From contig NC_081818.1 of assembly GCF_030704535.1 (NCBI RefSeq), forward strand, positions 19,845,001 to 19,909,000: a stretch of 64,000 bases of DNA, written 5' to 3'. Each line of letters opens with the position of its first letter. The stretch's first letter is position 1. The notes below the pieces were generated by a model. The model made no database searches, had not been told where the DNA came from, and was given only the letters and a program-made list of their open reading frames with translations. Source of the DNA: Vitis vinifera. Lineage: Eukaryota > Streptophyta > Magnoliopsida > Vitales > Vitaceae. The translations under genes and the position numbers were made by a program. This document shows positions 47,861 through 61,291 of this stretch, piece by piece.

Positions 47861-48842
47861 TTCGCCCAAGTATTAGTTTGCATGATTGGTTTAGCAATTT
47901 AATCGATCAATTTAGCTTGATAATGATAATTTTGTATGTCATACAAAAGTCATCTCAAGTAATTAAGGCTTTATTTCTTAAATTTAAATTTTATTAAAGT
48001 TGATGTATTAAATTAATCCCATTAAGAAATGTGACTTTATTAGTACATATCATAAAAAGGTCCCATTACCTAGGAGTTGTCAATACTAAAATCCATTTAC
48101 TATCCAACATTAATGCTTAGAAGAATCTTTAATTTTTAATACACTACAACTAATCTAACTTTACTTTGTCCACACCCATGGTTTCTAGAATGGTTGCAAC
48201 TTGATTAGGATTTTCACCACAAGAAAACGAAGATACTGTCCCATGACTTTAATCTTAGTAAGCGTCAATAAAATCCATAACTAAAGAGAGCATGTGATGT
48301 GCTGAAAATTAGTCGTTTCTATAAGTCTTCATAGAGCCAAAATTTGGTGGGCCAATGTGTATAGTCACTATCATAGCAGGTATATAATCTAAAGACATGA
48401 TTTATAGTTGTGGTTTCTCTTTTGAACACAATTGTAGCCCATTGTGGGGGCCTTTATTTTCTATAGAGGATATCATGGTTATGTTTGGTAATTGTTTTCG
48501 AAAACAATTTTTGAGAATAATTTTTAAAAACTATTCTCTAATGTTTTTAGGAACTTGAAATATTTATGTTTTAAAAATAATTTTTATATTCAATGTTTTA
48601 TTTTTAATTATTCTACATGTTTGTATACTTATTAAAAAAAAATAAAAAAATAAGTGAAAACAATTAAAAAAAAGCCAATTAAAAAATGTTCTCTAAAAAC
48701 ATCTTGTTTTTTATTTTTAAGAATAAAAAATAAAAAATTGTTTCTAATACTTATCAAACATTTTTTATTTTGTTTTGTAGAGTAGAAAACTATTCTTGAA
48801 TACAATTGCAAAATAGGTTTTATGGATTCAGTTTTTCTATTT
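47861..48842 (+). repeat. Block beta
   Basis: Duplicate of 1801-2802. The poly-A/T runs differ slightly in length. Confidence 0.75.
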
Positions 48843-49272
48843 GCTATCATAACTCATAAGGCTTATATTAAAAAGAATGCATATTATTACCCTAATTTTG
48901 ACACCGTAATAGCTGCTTGAGAGCGCTATCTATGATATGCCAAACCCAGAGGCCAAGGACGCCACGGTTACTTCACTTATCAAACTAAAAAACCAAAAAC
49001 TAAAAGAAAATATCTCAAACATTTCAATTAATAAAATAAAATAAAATAAAATAAAAAACTTTATAAATCATAACAAAGAGAGTCATAAGTCAAGAATCAC
49101 AAATAATCCACTATACTAAAATTTATTTCTAAAGAAGCACCCTTCTTATCCCCAACTTTCCTCACTAATGTCACTTGTACCTAGAAAGGGGAATAATAGA
49201 TAAAGGGTGAGTTCAATAGCTTAGTAAAGAAAAAATAGTTCAATAAGGAGGATCATGTACAATACATAATTG
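48843..49272 (+). repeat. Truncated block alpha
   Basis: Duplicate of 2803-3226. Confidence 0.75.
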
Positions 49273-50662
49273 GTGAAAAAATCTATTAGCAGAGCTCCTC
49301 AGCCAACTCCAGAAATAGAATCAATGATGCCTTAGTTCACAGGTGAAGCAACCGAGACGAATTGGTGAAATGCAACCAACAATTTCAAATCAGTGAAGTG
49401 CAAAGCTCCTCTCAACCCACACCCAAATCTATTGGCAAACCAAATTTGCTTTCTCTTGTGGTGCATGTCTTTGCCACTTTTCAAATTTTCTATTCAAATA
49501 ATGAACAAATGCTACATGAAATTTTTTGAATTCAAGTTGTTAAATTGCCATCCAAACACCACCTTTATAACTTTATTTTATCATTGTATAACAAATTTAT
49601 ATTCGTGGTTGAGACAAGAGGAGATGTCACAATGTGAAAGAGGTATTGTTAAAATTATTGAAAGAATCATCTAGCTGATAGGGTCTCCCACATCTGAAGT
49701 TCTCTAATTTTCATCAAATTATTATGCTGTAATGGTTTTGACCACGTCCTACACAATCTATCAGGTTGCTTCACGCCAACAATCGCCGCAACTTAAATAT
49801 GATTATAAGACTGGTTCTACTTATGCTCATTCTAACTTGCTACTTAAGCAAATATCTTGTAATTAATTGGTCATTCAAATCTATGGAGCTGTGAAATTGT
49901 CCTAGCAAATAATCCTCACAAAAACTGTATTTCAAGCCAGTCATAAACCTGAAATTGTTATTCTATAGCATTACTCAAACTCAAATAGTAGTTGTATTCT
50001 ACAAAACAGGTCAAAGAAGGAGAAATTAAAAAATAAAAAATAAAAAATAATTTCATAGCATGCATGAGCAGTGAAATACTACTGCTAGAACCTCTCTTGT
50101 ATAGGAATGAGACCACTTCCACGGCAAGTGGCCTTTAGAAAAAAGTAGTTTCTTGTTTGAAAGAAATACCTTAGTCTGACCCTGTCCTTTTAATTTATTT
50201 TATTTTGTTAATTAAGAAGTCAAAACTAAATCTTATTGAACTGTATATTTTTTATATGCGGAGACCAGGTAGCTAGGTCATCGGGATATGAGAAAATCAT
50301 CTCAATGGACATTGATGAACTCCTCTAATATTTCTTTTACTCGAGTATTGGAACATTATAGAAGTTATATAACTGGATATCAAAGAATTCCTCATCCAGC
50401 TCCCTTGTTAGCTGTTAGCACTTACAACAGCAAAAGTGAAGTCGTAGCAATTGACACTAGTATGGGACACAAGTTTTACCAATTGAAAATGTCATAGCAA
50501 GAGTGAAGTCGTTTGCTATATACAATATTTAAATGTTTATAGAAGTTAATGAACTAAGACAAACTTTGAGGACTGGTAATTTAAATCATTTGTCTTTTAT
50601 TTGGATTTGAATAGTTAATACAAGACTATTTCAAAGCTCCAATATTTCATAGACTCTTCAGG
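49273..50662 (+). promoter_or_regulatory. GLP5 5' flank
   Basis: Nearly the same as the GLP1 flank 3227-4616, with the same TTGACC core near 49738. Open frames at 49393-49674 and 50288-50497 mirror those upstream of GLP1 and are not considered genes. Confidence 0.5.
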
Positions 50663-50670
50663 TATAAATA
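50663..50670 (+). promoter_or_regulatory. TATA box of GLP5
   Basis: TATAAATA, 133 bases before the ATG at 50796. Confidence 0.8.
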
Positions 50671-50795
50671 GACAGCCAACCCTCATAACGAATCCACAGC
50701 AAAAACAAACTCTAGCCACCTTAGCAGTTCATTGCGCTAGTAAATTCCTTGCTCTTTCCTCAAAGAAGGATTGCTTGAGAATGCATTGTATAAAC

Positions 50796-51577
50796 ATGAA
50801 GAAGATGGTCGTTAACACCCTCGCATGCATTGCACTCTCGGCTATGTCATTTTTCCTTGCCTCTGCCTCCGATCCTAGTCCTCTTCAGGACTTTTGTGTG
50901 GCTGTTAATGACACAAAGACCACTGGTATGATATTAATGTTTTTTCTCTAGTCTTGTTCCTTTGATGATCAGATTTATTCTCTTTATCTATATATCAATG
51001 ATTTCATGGCAGCACGGCCTAATGCGTTTATGGATTTGCAGTGTTTGTTAATGGGAAAGTCTGCAAGGATCCAAAGGTTGCGACAGCAGATGATTTCTTC
51101 TTTTCAGGGCTTCGGGTTCCTGGAAATACCTCAAACAAAGTTGGGTCAATGGTCACACCCGCAAATGTGGCTCAGATACCCGGACTCAACACCCTTGGCA
51201 TTTCACTAGCTCGCGTTGATTATGCCCCATATGGTCTCAATCCTCCCCACACCCACCCCCGTGCCACAGAGATACTGACCGTCCTGGAGGGAACACTTTA
51301 TGTAGGCTTCGTGACCTCTAATCCCGACAACCGCCTCATCTGCAAGGTCCTTTACAAAGGAGATGTTTTCATCTTCCCAGAGGGTCTCATTCACTTCCAG
51401 CTCAATGTGGGAAAAACAAAAGCAGTCGCCATTGCTGCATTGAGTAGCCAGAACCCTGGCGTGATCACCATTGCCAATGCGGTATTTGGCTCAAAGCCAG
51501 CAATTTCAGCTGATGTTCTTACAAAGGCCTTCCAAGTGGACAAGAACGTGGTTGACTATCTTCAATCTCAGTTCTAG
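50796..51577 (+). CDS. Germin-like protein, copy 5 (GLP5)
   Basis: Intact gene and duplicate partner of GLP1: exons 50796-50925 and 51042-51577, intron 50926-51041. The 221-residue product keeps the signal peptide, disulfide pair, Mn ligands and sequons. Private changes are Asn60Asp just before the FFFSGL motif, Val154Ile beside germin box 2, and Lys212Asn near the C-terminus. It shares Cys144 and Val6 with GLP1, and also the in-frame upstream ATG (50781). Two silent sites at about 51191-51215 match GLP4 and GLP3 rather than GLP1, a sign of exchange between copies. Function is inferred as for GLP1. Confidence 0.95.
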
Positions 51578-51696
51578 ACTGACAACCACACCTACTAGAA
51601 TGACTCACCCATTCACATCTTACTATTCATAAGATTAGATATCACTTATATGTATTCATTGCTGAAATGTGTGACAATCATTTCTTTTTATATCCT

Positions 51697-51702
51697 AATA
51701 AA
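51697..51702 (+). terminator. Poly(A) signal of GLP5
   Basis: AATAAA 120 bases after the stop. Confidence 0.65.
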
Positions 51703-52142
51703 ATGAGGGTGTTTTTTCATGTACATACAATATTTGAATTTCCTTAATTGCAATTACTTCATAGCCGTTGCCGCAAAACTGGCAAGGTACTTGTGTCCAT
51801 CATTTGTCATAAGCATTGGTGTTTTTTCTTTTCTTTTCTTTTTTTAATTTATGTTTCAGATTGCGTAAGGTATGACATTTTCTCATTACTTATTCAAGCT
51901 TTTGTAGCACTTGAAGCTTAGTTTAGAGACAAACTTGAGGTCAAATCTCTCTAGTTTGTTAAGTCCACCGGAAGTTCGTACATAAAATACATTTTTGAAT
52001 ATTAATACAAATTGTTGGCCCATCATACAATATAGGATCACTTGTAGCGGGCATGCCCGAATCCTTCTCATTATTAAAATTGCTAAATGTTCAAATACTA
52101 CTAACCTCAACTCATTTAAATGCCCAAACCTATTTCGATAAG
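51703..52142 (+). repeat. GLP5 3' flank block
   Basis: Duplicate of 5657-6096. Confidence 0.7.
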
Positions 52143-52975
52143 TGTAACACCTAGGGGTGAATGGGTGTTTTTAAATATTACAATATAAGCAACAAATAAA
52201 TTAACCCAAACTAAACTTGGAGATATTAGGGATAATCAAACAATGAAAGATCAAGCAAGGAACATGGAAATTTTTCATGGAAAACCCTCACACTAACTGT
52301 GTAGATAAAAAACCACGAGGTTTAAAACCTTTAATCTACAATCCATTATTTGATATCAAAGTACACAAATTTACTTTATTGTTTTACCCTAAAGACCTAC
52401 TCCATCTTTGGCAGCTATACCTTAATCTATGTCCGCGATGGAGCACCATCAATACTCTAGTGGATTCCTCTCAACCTTTGAGGGGATATAGGTCCTTCCA
52501 ACAACCTAAAATTCAATCATATGAATTCTTTCTTGAGAGATTGGGAATGATAGGGCAATAGAGCAAATTAGTATATTCTCTCAAAGTTTCCTTCAAAAAC
52601 ATATTTAGTTGTGGTATATATAGGCCTAGGAGCCTAGAGGGTTGGAAATGGAAAAAACTAAAATATCAACTTTACAAAACTTAATTAAGAAAAGAATTTT
52701 CTTAAAAAAAATAAAATAAAATCTCAAAGTGCCAAAAATTAATTAATACATTTTAGCTATATTCTAAAACTCCTGATTCAATTATACCTTATTAAAAAAA
52801 CTAACTTACCTTTAACAAACATTTTCAAATTTACCTGTGACAATCCCATTGAATGAACAACAACCTCAAATCCTAAATCGAGAGAAAGTCACTATTTAAA
52901 AATATTCCTATACCAAAATGAAATGAAAAAGAATAAAATTGCCAACAAATATAGTACAAGAGCTAATTGTCTTAA
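52143..52975. other. Inserted sequence of unknown type
   Basis: Duplicate of 6097-6942. Its frame begins later (52277), and I see no gene. Confidence 0.4.
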
Positions 52976-52980
52976 CAATA

Positions 52981-54239
52981 TGTTGGAATTGAACCCTTAA
53001 AAGCAAGATACAGTGAATCATGAGGCAAAACTATCAATTGTCATGACTCACTAAGTTACTATACTATATGGACTCTTAACCTTGAAAAGATATCGAGTTT
53101 ATGCCAAAATCAATAGGAGGCTTTAACTTATGGGTGAGATCCTAAAGTGGTCACATATCCATTTAGATTGGGTCACTATTGATGGAGGCTGGTGGCAATA
53201 GGTATTCTCATCTCATGGGATTGAGACAATGTGTCCCCTTGGGTGGTCTAAAGGACATGTGATCATGAAATTTGTAGTGTCGTAGTAATTCTTTTAATGG
53301 AATTTGACATATGCTCCTTGGAGTTAAAGTATGTCAATTGATCACATAATAAGTGGAATTTGTAACTCAAGCATTTGAGAGGTAATCTTGATAGATGATA
53401 ACACTATCTTACTAGATTACGGACACCAATTCATGAGGAGTTTGTATACAGTGGATAGTAGGTCACAGACCCGAGCTTTATTTCGTTATTTACATATGGT
53501 ATTAGAATGCAATTGATTCTTAATGGGATGTTGAATCAACTTCAAAATTGGATTCTAGGGGAGTTGGATTGGATTATCTTTAGTTGATTCCTAGTAGTCC
53601 CCGTTCTAAGCTCATATACCATGATGACACGATTTATAGGCATTAGATTGGTTCTAGATTCATTCTTGTACATAAGGGTGTTTTGGTTATTATGTAAGGT
53701 TGCACAATGGATAATGAACAAGGTCTCTAGATTAGGCTAATTGATTAATTAAATAACCCTATATGAATAATTAATCAATTAGGACTCATTTTGGGCTAGA
53801 TTAAGTGACTCAAGTCTTGATGGACTCAAGTCACTTAAACCTAATGGACAACCTTATAATACCCTCTTATGGGTTAAGGTTTCCTTATAATACCTTTAGT
53901 TAGTTGTCTTCCACTTCTAGAAAGAGAGAAAAAAGACAATCAAGGTTTTCATCCTTCCAAAGAGCACACTTTGCAGTGTTAAGATCATGGTTCAAGTTAT
54001 CAAGTGGAAGATCTTGGGTGTACGAGACCTCCAAACTATTCAAACATATTCTTCATCATATGGAATTGATATGGAAACATCCAGATCCAAATATGAGGTC
54101 CAAATCTCTAAATCTTTATTCTAAATTGGTTTTATTGTCATTTTATTTTACTACAATAGATTTGGAAATGCGTAGAGATGGATACATGCACTCTACGAGA
54201 TATAGGGCATGAGAACGAAGTAATTCAAGGTTTGCAACA
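52981..54239 (+). mobile_element. Solo LTR with internal deletion
   Basis: Duplicate of 6943-8509 with the same caata flanks (52976-52980, 54240-54244). It lacks about 308 bases just after the start: agcaagata is followed directly by sequence matching 7282 onward. Confidence 0.82.
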
Positions 54240-54244
54240 CAATA

Positions 54245-57010
54245 TCCTTCCAAATATTTCTTCTATTTCTTAATTATATATTCCAACTTTTATTTTTCTA
54301 TGTGAACAAGGTGATGCAAGGCTCATTTAATTCATATGTATAATGTAATTTTATGTGTTTATATATATATAATTGGAATTAACTCCTAGCATAAAGTTTT
54401 TCGATAAAAGATATTTACTAGGAACTTTGGAGGCTTAATTCTCTTCACATATAGAGTACTTTACTATAGTGAAATAAATCATAAACTCTTTTGTCAGGTA
54501 AAAAAGTATGTAGGCATTATTCAATAAACATTTTTTTTTCTCACTATTTTTAGAACTAAACCAATGATTGAACTAGCCGATTCACGATTCAATAGTCGAA
54601 TCGATAATTGAATCGCGATCGAACTGGTGACGTAATAAATATATAATTTATACATTATTAAAATTAAAATTAAAATTTTAAATTTTAAAATATATATATA
54701 TATATATATAATTAAAAATTTTAAAAATATTTCCTTTTTTATATATGAAATGTTGAATTAAATGGTAATGATAAATATAAATATATTAATATAATAAATT
54801 TTATTAAATAGAATATGTATAATATTTAACTATGAAAATATATTTAAAATGAAAAGAAAATTTTAATATTTAATTTTATCTCTATCTATTTTATTATTTT
54901 AAACTTTTAAAAATTATTATATTATTTTTATACTTATATTATATAATTATTATAAAAATAATTGTGAATGTAAATATTTATATTTGTTAAATATACTTGA
55001 ATGATAAAAATTTGAAACCAAAATCAATATTTTATATTTATATTTTATTTTATTGAAACATTTGCTAATTAAGTTGGTTGCATTGCACAGTGGTCCAGGC
55101 ATTGGATCTTTTAGTCCCTGCTTACCCTTGAAGCCTCAAACATATTGTTGGACTAGAGCATGTTATTAGGCTACAGTCAAAGCTCATTGGGCCAGAAATG
55201 AAAGGGACTCACATTGTGATTTCGGTCAAAATACTGTTGATTAGTTTAAGGGAAACCAGACAGACCATTTGGTTCAATGGTCGGACCGTTGAATACTCAA
55301 GGGCCTTGCTTGGTGCGTTCAATGAAAGGAATTGGAGAATAGCTAATGTAATGTCCATTTCGATGCACTTTATGTTTTGTGTTTTAAAATATAGAAAATA
55401 ATATTAACTTCTAGATGAAAAATAATAATTTTTAGAGACATTATAATGAGTCTTACTATTACAAATTTTAAAACAATTAAAAATAATTTTTAAGGATATA
55501 AGGGAAATCTATACTTTTTATATAAACATATTGATAATCACCATTCCACTGTTAGTTTGTATAAATAGGAATGGAAATCATATTAATTTAACATGCAAGA
55601 CATTATATTAAAAATACATAATTATAATTATAAAAAATACTAATATTTTTTAATAAAAAGTTATCTACAAATAATAATAGTTTAAAGTAAAAAAGCAATA
55701 AATTAAATTTATAAATTTTTTATTTTTTTTATAATAACAGGCTAATGGAAAATGTTTTTATTTCTATTTTTATTTTTAATTTCTTTTATTCATGTTTGAA
55801 GATTGCTATAACAACATTGTCATACTTGATGCATCCCTAATTTCAAATTTCAAACACCAAATATTGAAAATATAATTAAAGGTTACCGATATATTCATTC
55901 TGAGAAAATGCAATTTTTTATTTGAGTAAAACTATGTAGCTGTCAAAATTTAAAACCAATTAAAACTTACAGAGGTGTTTGTTTTTTAACTTTGTAAGTA
56001 ATTTTCTTTCAAATTTTAAGTTGTTTATTTTTTTTAATTTTTTTTACAACTTATTATAAAATTTTAATTAAATAGCAAAAGTCAAAATATTTTATTTTTT
56101 TAATAAAAATAATAATATATTGGTTTTTCTTTACTTTTTAATACTTAATGTAAATAAAATATTATAAAAAACAAACAACCAAACACTTAACACAATGAAA
56201 CTCTATTTGGTTTTAAGTTCCATTTAGAATTAAAAAAAAAAAAAAAACATCAACTTATTATTTTAAAATTTAGTTATTTTGAAAATTAAAAAAAAAAATC
56301 CAAAATTAATAAAAACTTTGAAAATTTAGAAAGGGTTGTTGAGATTGGGCATGTAAATCTGAGTTCGTAATGAGATGATTGTGATTTGCATAGTTTGATT
56401 TGTATGGATGAGATACAAATGATGAATATATGACTTAATTTTTTCTTATATCTTGAAAATGATTTTGTAAACTCCTATCTAAAGAAAATATCAGTCACAA
56501 ACTATATTTACATTTAAAATAATTCAAGTTTCAAAAATAAATCTAAGTTTTTTTTTCTTTTGTTTTATTTATTTATTTTTTAATGTAGAAGATTCGGTTA
56601 TAATGGAAGTGAGATTGAAATTTTAGATTTCTGTCAACTAAAAATGGAAATTTAGACTTGCAAGTTTATATTGGAAGTGAAATGAAAATTTTAGAAATCT
56701 ACTATGGACTAAAAATTGAAATTTTGGATTTGCAAATTTTGCTTACTATGAATGAAAAACTGATCAAATAAAAAATTTCCATGTGACCTGTTTGAAATCT
56801 ATTTCAAAATTTTTTTTAAAAAAAAATCTTATTTTACAATAAACAAATTGATTTGGAATCGGAATTTTGGTTTTGTGAATGAGGTTTTACCAATAGCCAC
56901 AAAAATAAAAAAAATTTGATTTTCGTGGTGCCAAAATTGAAATTTCTGATTCATGCATCCAAGTACTCATTTCCATGCCAAATTTTATTATTTTATTTTT
57001 ATTATTATTA

Positions 57011-57043
<33 letters not shown>

Positions 57044-57060
57044 GATTTCTTATTTTAAAT
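54245..57060. other. AT-rich noncoding stretch
   Basis: Duplicate of 8515-11355, including a TTA-type triplet run at about 57000-57042. The frame at 55198-55401 is disrupted in the other copy, so it is not supported. Confidence 0.5.
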
Positions 57061-57063
57061 TTT

Positions 57064-58110
57064 TATTTCTGCATGAGGCTTTGGTTGCTATGCATATATG
57101 CAATGCTTTGGCAAGATTGAATTTTTTTAATAAGGGAAAGTGAGGTTGTGGCATTCACACCATTAGAAAGTTCGGATTGGAGTGAGAATTTTCTTGAAGA
57201 CGGTTACAACTTTTTTTGGGAAGGAGAAGATTCTTTTGGGGAGTCCACGATTGCATATCAAGAAAAAAATGGAAGATCATATTTGGATATAATTTTTTGG
57301 AAAATGATATTCATGAGGGAGTTTTAAGAAAAGAAGACTCTCTTTAGGAGTCCACGAGCTGCCACTTACCATAGGAGGATTAGGAAGACATCTTTGAAAG
57401 AAAGTTTAAAAGAGGTAAGGATTCTTAAGGAAATGAGATTACTCATGGTTGAGGGGGAGATTAGGAGACTCATCACATCATTGGAGGGATACAGTAGGTT
57501 CGAGAAAGCTTTCTGGTCATACCCCGACAAGCTTAGGTTTTTTGGGTTTTTTAGGTATAACTTTCGTTACAGGTATTGGAATAAGGTAATTATTAAATCT
57601 ATGGAAAGCTAAGAGAGAGGGCAACAATTGGTCGTTTGAAAACTTCTCCTAAGTCAATCATTATCAAGGTGTAAATCTCATGACAAGGTTTGGGAGAACT
57701 TTCCCATCATATGCTGAGCAAAATTTGGTATTTTAAAGATAACTTCTACTACATATATTGGAACAAGATGATTCTTGAAGTTATAGAAAACTAAGATAAA
57801 GGGCTACAATTCATATGTTGACAATTATTCTGGAATCAATAACTATCAAGGAGTAAATCTCATGACAATGTTCAGGAGAATTTTCCCATCGTATGTTGAG
57901 CAAGCTTCGGTATTTTAAAGAAAACTTTTGCTACAAATATCAGAATTAGCTATAGATATCAGAACAAGTTGATTTTTGAAGCTGTGGAAATCTAAGATAA
58001 AGGGTTACAATTGCTTGGTTCACAACTTCTCATAAATCAATTGTTATCAATGAGAAAAATAGGTGACAAGATTCGGGTATAGGAATAACCTAATTGAAGG
58101 ATTCTCTTGG
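57064..58110 (+). pseudogene. Coding-like region with 180-base tandem repeats
   Basis: Duplicate of 11360-12400, with unit starts near 57498, 57689 and 57870. The first unit has an open frame at 57394-57612 (SLKEVRILKEMRLLMVEGEI, then RFEKAFWSYPDKLRFFG and RYRYWNKVIIKSMES). Later units carry stops in all frames. I do not recognise the family. Confidence 0.4.
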
Positions 58111-58214
58111 TGTGGATGTTTTAGAGATTGAGAAGAGAAAAAGACGATGGTTGCACATAGAAAGAAGGCCACATCAAAGGAAATTATCCACCCTCTCTCA
58201 TTGTGGTTCAAGTA

Positions 58215-61200
58215 AATTAAAAAGTTTGTTTAGTTTTATTTTTTATTTAGGGTTTGAAAAGATTGAATTTTGATTAGTTTTAATTTTCATTCGTATTAGA
58301 TTGAAACGATTTAATTTTTTCTTTAGTTTTAATTTTGATTCATATTAGATTGAAAGGATTGATTTTTTATTTCATTTTTTTTAGTTTTAATTTTTTTATT
58401 CATATTAGATGGTGAAAGTTTGAATTTTTGTTTAATTTTAATCTTGATCCATTATATTAGATTGAAAAAGTTTAAATTTTTGTTTAGTTTAGATTTGACC
58501 CTTGCTATTAGATTGAAAGTTGGCATTTTTATGTTAAAATTGATTCTTGGCATTAGATTGATGTTAGATTGATATTAGATTTTTTAGGTTAGTTCGATTC
58601 TTGAATTTAATTTGAAAGATAGAGTTTTTGGATACTTGTTTTCATTTTTTTTAATAAATATTGAAAGCTAAAATTTCTTATGTTAGTTCTTGATTGTTAC
58701 TATCAATTTATGTGTTTGATTGGTCTTTGATAATTCTTGATTGATTTGATGTTATCTTATTTGATCTAAAAATTGTTAATTCGTCACTTTGGCGATCCTT
58801 TGCTAATTTTGATTTTTTTGAGGCCTTCAAAAAATAATGAAGATTGACCTCTACTCTCACCAATAATAGTTTGGTTGGTTGTCCAAAATTTTATTTTGTG
58901 ATTTTGTTTCCTTTTGCTTTGTTTCTGTGTGATCCTTGCATTTTGTTATTTGCAAATTCTAAATTTTCTTTTCTCTTTAAAAAGAAAACTTTTCTCAAAA
59001 AATCCTTATTAAAATTCATTTAAAAAATTCACTAAAGCCTTTAAGATCAAATACTTTTTCTTTAAATATATATATATATATATGCAACTAGATTTAATTT
59101 GGTTCACATTCTCTTCTTTGTTTTCAAAATTTTTGGTTTTGAGTGGAACATGAATTCAAGCTCGTGATCCCAAATAAATGGGCTAATTCTTATCCTTGAT
59201 GAGTTATATCAATACTCATGCGAGGTTGGGAATCCATAGGATAGATTTGTATACATCAAATGGGGATTTGGTGAAACCCCTACATGAAAATCATTTTTCA
59301 AAAACCTTTTATCGTTAGCTTATTCATTTTACTCAGTCTCTAAAAAGAAAATTCGATTTGACTTACTTATAGTTTTTCTAAACTTTTCCAATGGTTCCAT
59401 TGAGTTTTAGACTTCTTGAACTTGAATTTGGGATATTGTTTGAGATAAAAAGCACTTTTAAAATGGAAGATATAAATGAGTCTTTTAGGTAGTTTTGTTT
59501 TCACCCAGTTCTGGACACCCTAAATTTTTTTGTAAAAATAAATTATTATATGACTCTATAAATTTATTATGATATTTTTTCTAAATTCTTTATTTCTTGA
59601 AATTGAACTTTGTCACATGAAATATTAAAATATATTTTTTTCTAGTATAAGATATGATTTTTTGAAGTCGTACCTGTTATGTTGGACCAATTTTGGACAC
59701 ACAACATCTTTGTATAATTTTTTTTAAAAAACATTGCATTCCTTCTATTATCCTTTTTTTCTTTTTATGTAAACTAGATACCTTAATTGATTTGTGTGAT
59801 TTTTTTATGATTTCAAGGGACCTCTGCGTATTTTAAAAAGTCTGGTTAATGGGTGTGATTGCTTTTTGATCCGTTATGAACCTTCTAAAACTTTTGTAAT
59901 TCTAGAATTAATTTAAGCCTTGAATGATTGTTTGGCCACATTGATGATAGACATAAATGTAAGAGATGTTCCGTAGAATTTTTTGTAATTTTGGAATTAA
60001 TTTAAGCCTTGAATGATTGGTTAGCCACGTGGATGATAGACTAGACATGTAGGAGATGTTTCCTATAATTTTTTTCAATTTAATTCACATTAGATATTTT
60101 TTTAGGGTTTGTTTTGTGAGGGCTCCTATTCTTACTGAATGTTGATGATCTTGTAAATTATTTATTCTAGAGTTATTTGGCATATCTTGACTTGACTTTT
60201 GACTTGTGTTTTGTAATATAGACATGATGAGGTTATTGTATGATTTTTTCCACGATGAGATGTCGTTTTTAGATATCTATTTAGGATTTTTCTCATGAAT
60301 GTCTCTATTCTAAGTTTGTTGAATGTTTGAAATATGCTATCCATTTTGACATCTTTGGCTCACTTGTAAATTAATCTAACTTTGGTTGTGTTATAAACAT
60401 GTCATATAAGATAGACAAGCTCTTATTTAAGCCTTAAGACAACTTTTGGCATTTTATGTGGTTTCATTTTGTAATTATATGTTTGTTGGAAGTATGGACC
60501 TTGGCATTGTATATTATTCAAATTTCCTAACTCTTAATTCAAATTATAATAGATCATGTAGAGAGTTTTGATAAGATTAATTAGTACTGCTTGAATGTTA
60601 TCCCTTTTTCTAGCTATATGCAAGTGCATTGTGGGTTGTGTATGCCATTGCGGTACATCCCTTGCACTTTCTACTTCTTTAGTTTTATATGTAGCCCTTT
60701 TTGTGGAATTTCTAATGCACGATATTGTTTTAATTGCTTTGATTATTGCTTGATTGTTTGAATGGATTGAATGCATGTTGTATGTTATGTTTGTTAAACT
60801 AACTTTGATGTTTTCATGAAAGCACTTTGGGATGCAGCTCAGATACACTAGTCTTCTTTTGCTATATGAGTGTTTCTTTTGATATGATTGTTTTATTATA
60901 AATAGCATGTTGTTTAGCCTTAGACAAAATCACTTTTTTTTTTTTTTTTCTTAGTACCCATGATTTATTAATTAATTATTATATTTCCCTCAACTTAGTC
61001 AGTAGAGACCTTTTTAAGGCTTAGAGGAGTGCTACGGCTTATCACTATACCTTCCCAATAGGTAATCTGACTCTTGGACCTAGACTTGGCTTTTTATAGA
61101 CCTACTTTTCCTTTTTAGGAGTCACACATAGAGTTTTTTTTTTTTTTGTACTCTTTCAAAAATAAAACAAAAATAAGTGACAACTCCAAAACCTTTTCTA

Positions 61201-61255
61201 AAATTAATTTTTCACTAATAAAAAGTGAGTCTCGCTATTGAGTGAGAATGCACAT
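58215..61255 (+). mobile_element. T-rich repeats and probable Gypsy LTR end
   Basis: Duplicate of 12520-15640: T-rich tandem repeats, a short TA run at 59066-59083, the two-unit repeat at 59890-60080, and the LTR-end phrase with gtgacaactc at 61177-61186. The minus frame at 60534-60908 differs from its partner at 14961-15227 and is not a supported gene. Confidence 0.4.
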
Positions 61256-61291
61256 GATCAAGAATGCAGGTCCACACATACATGAAATTAG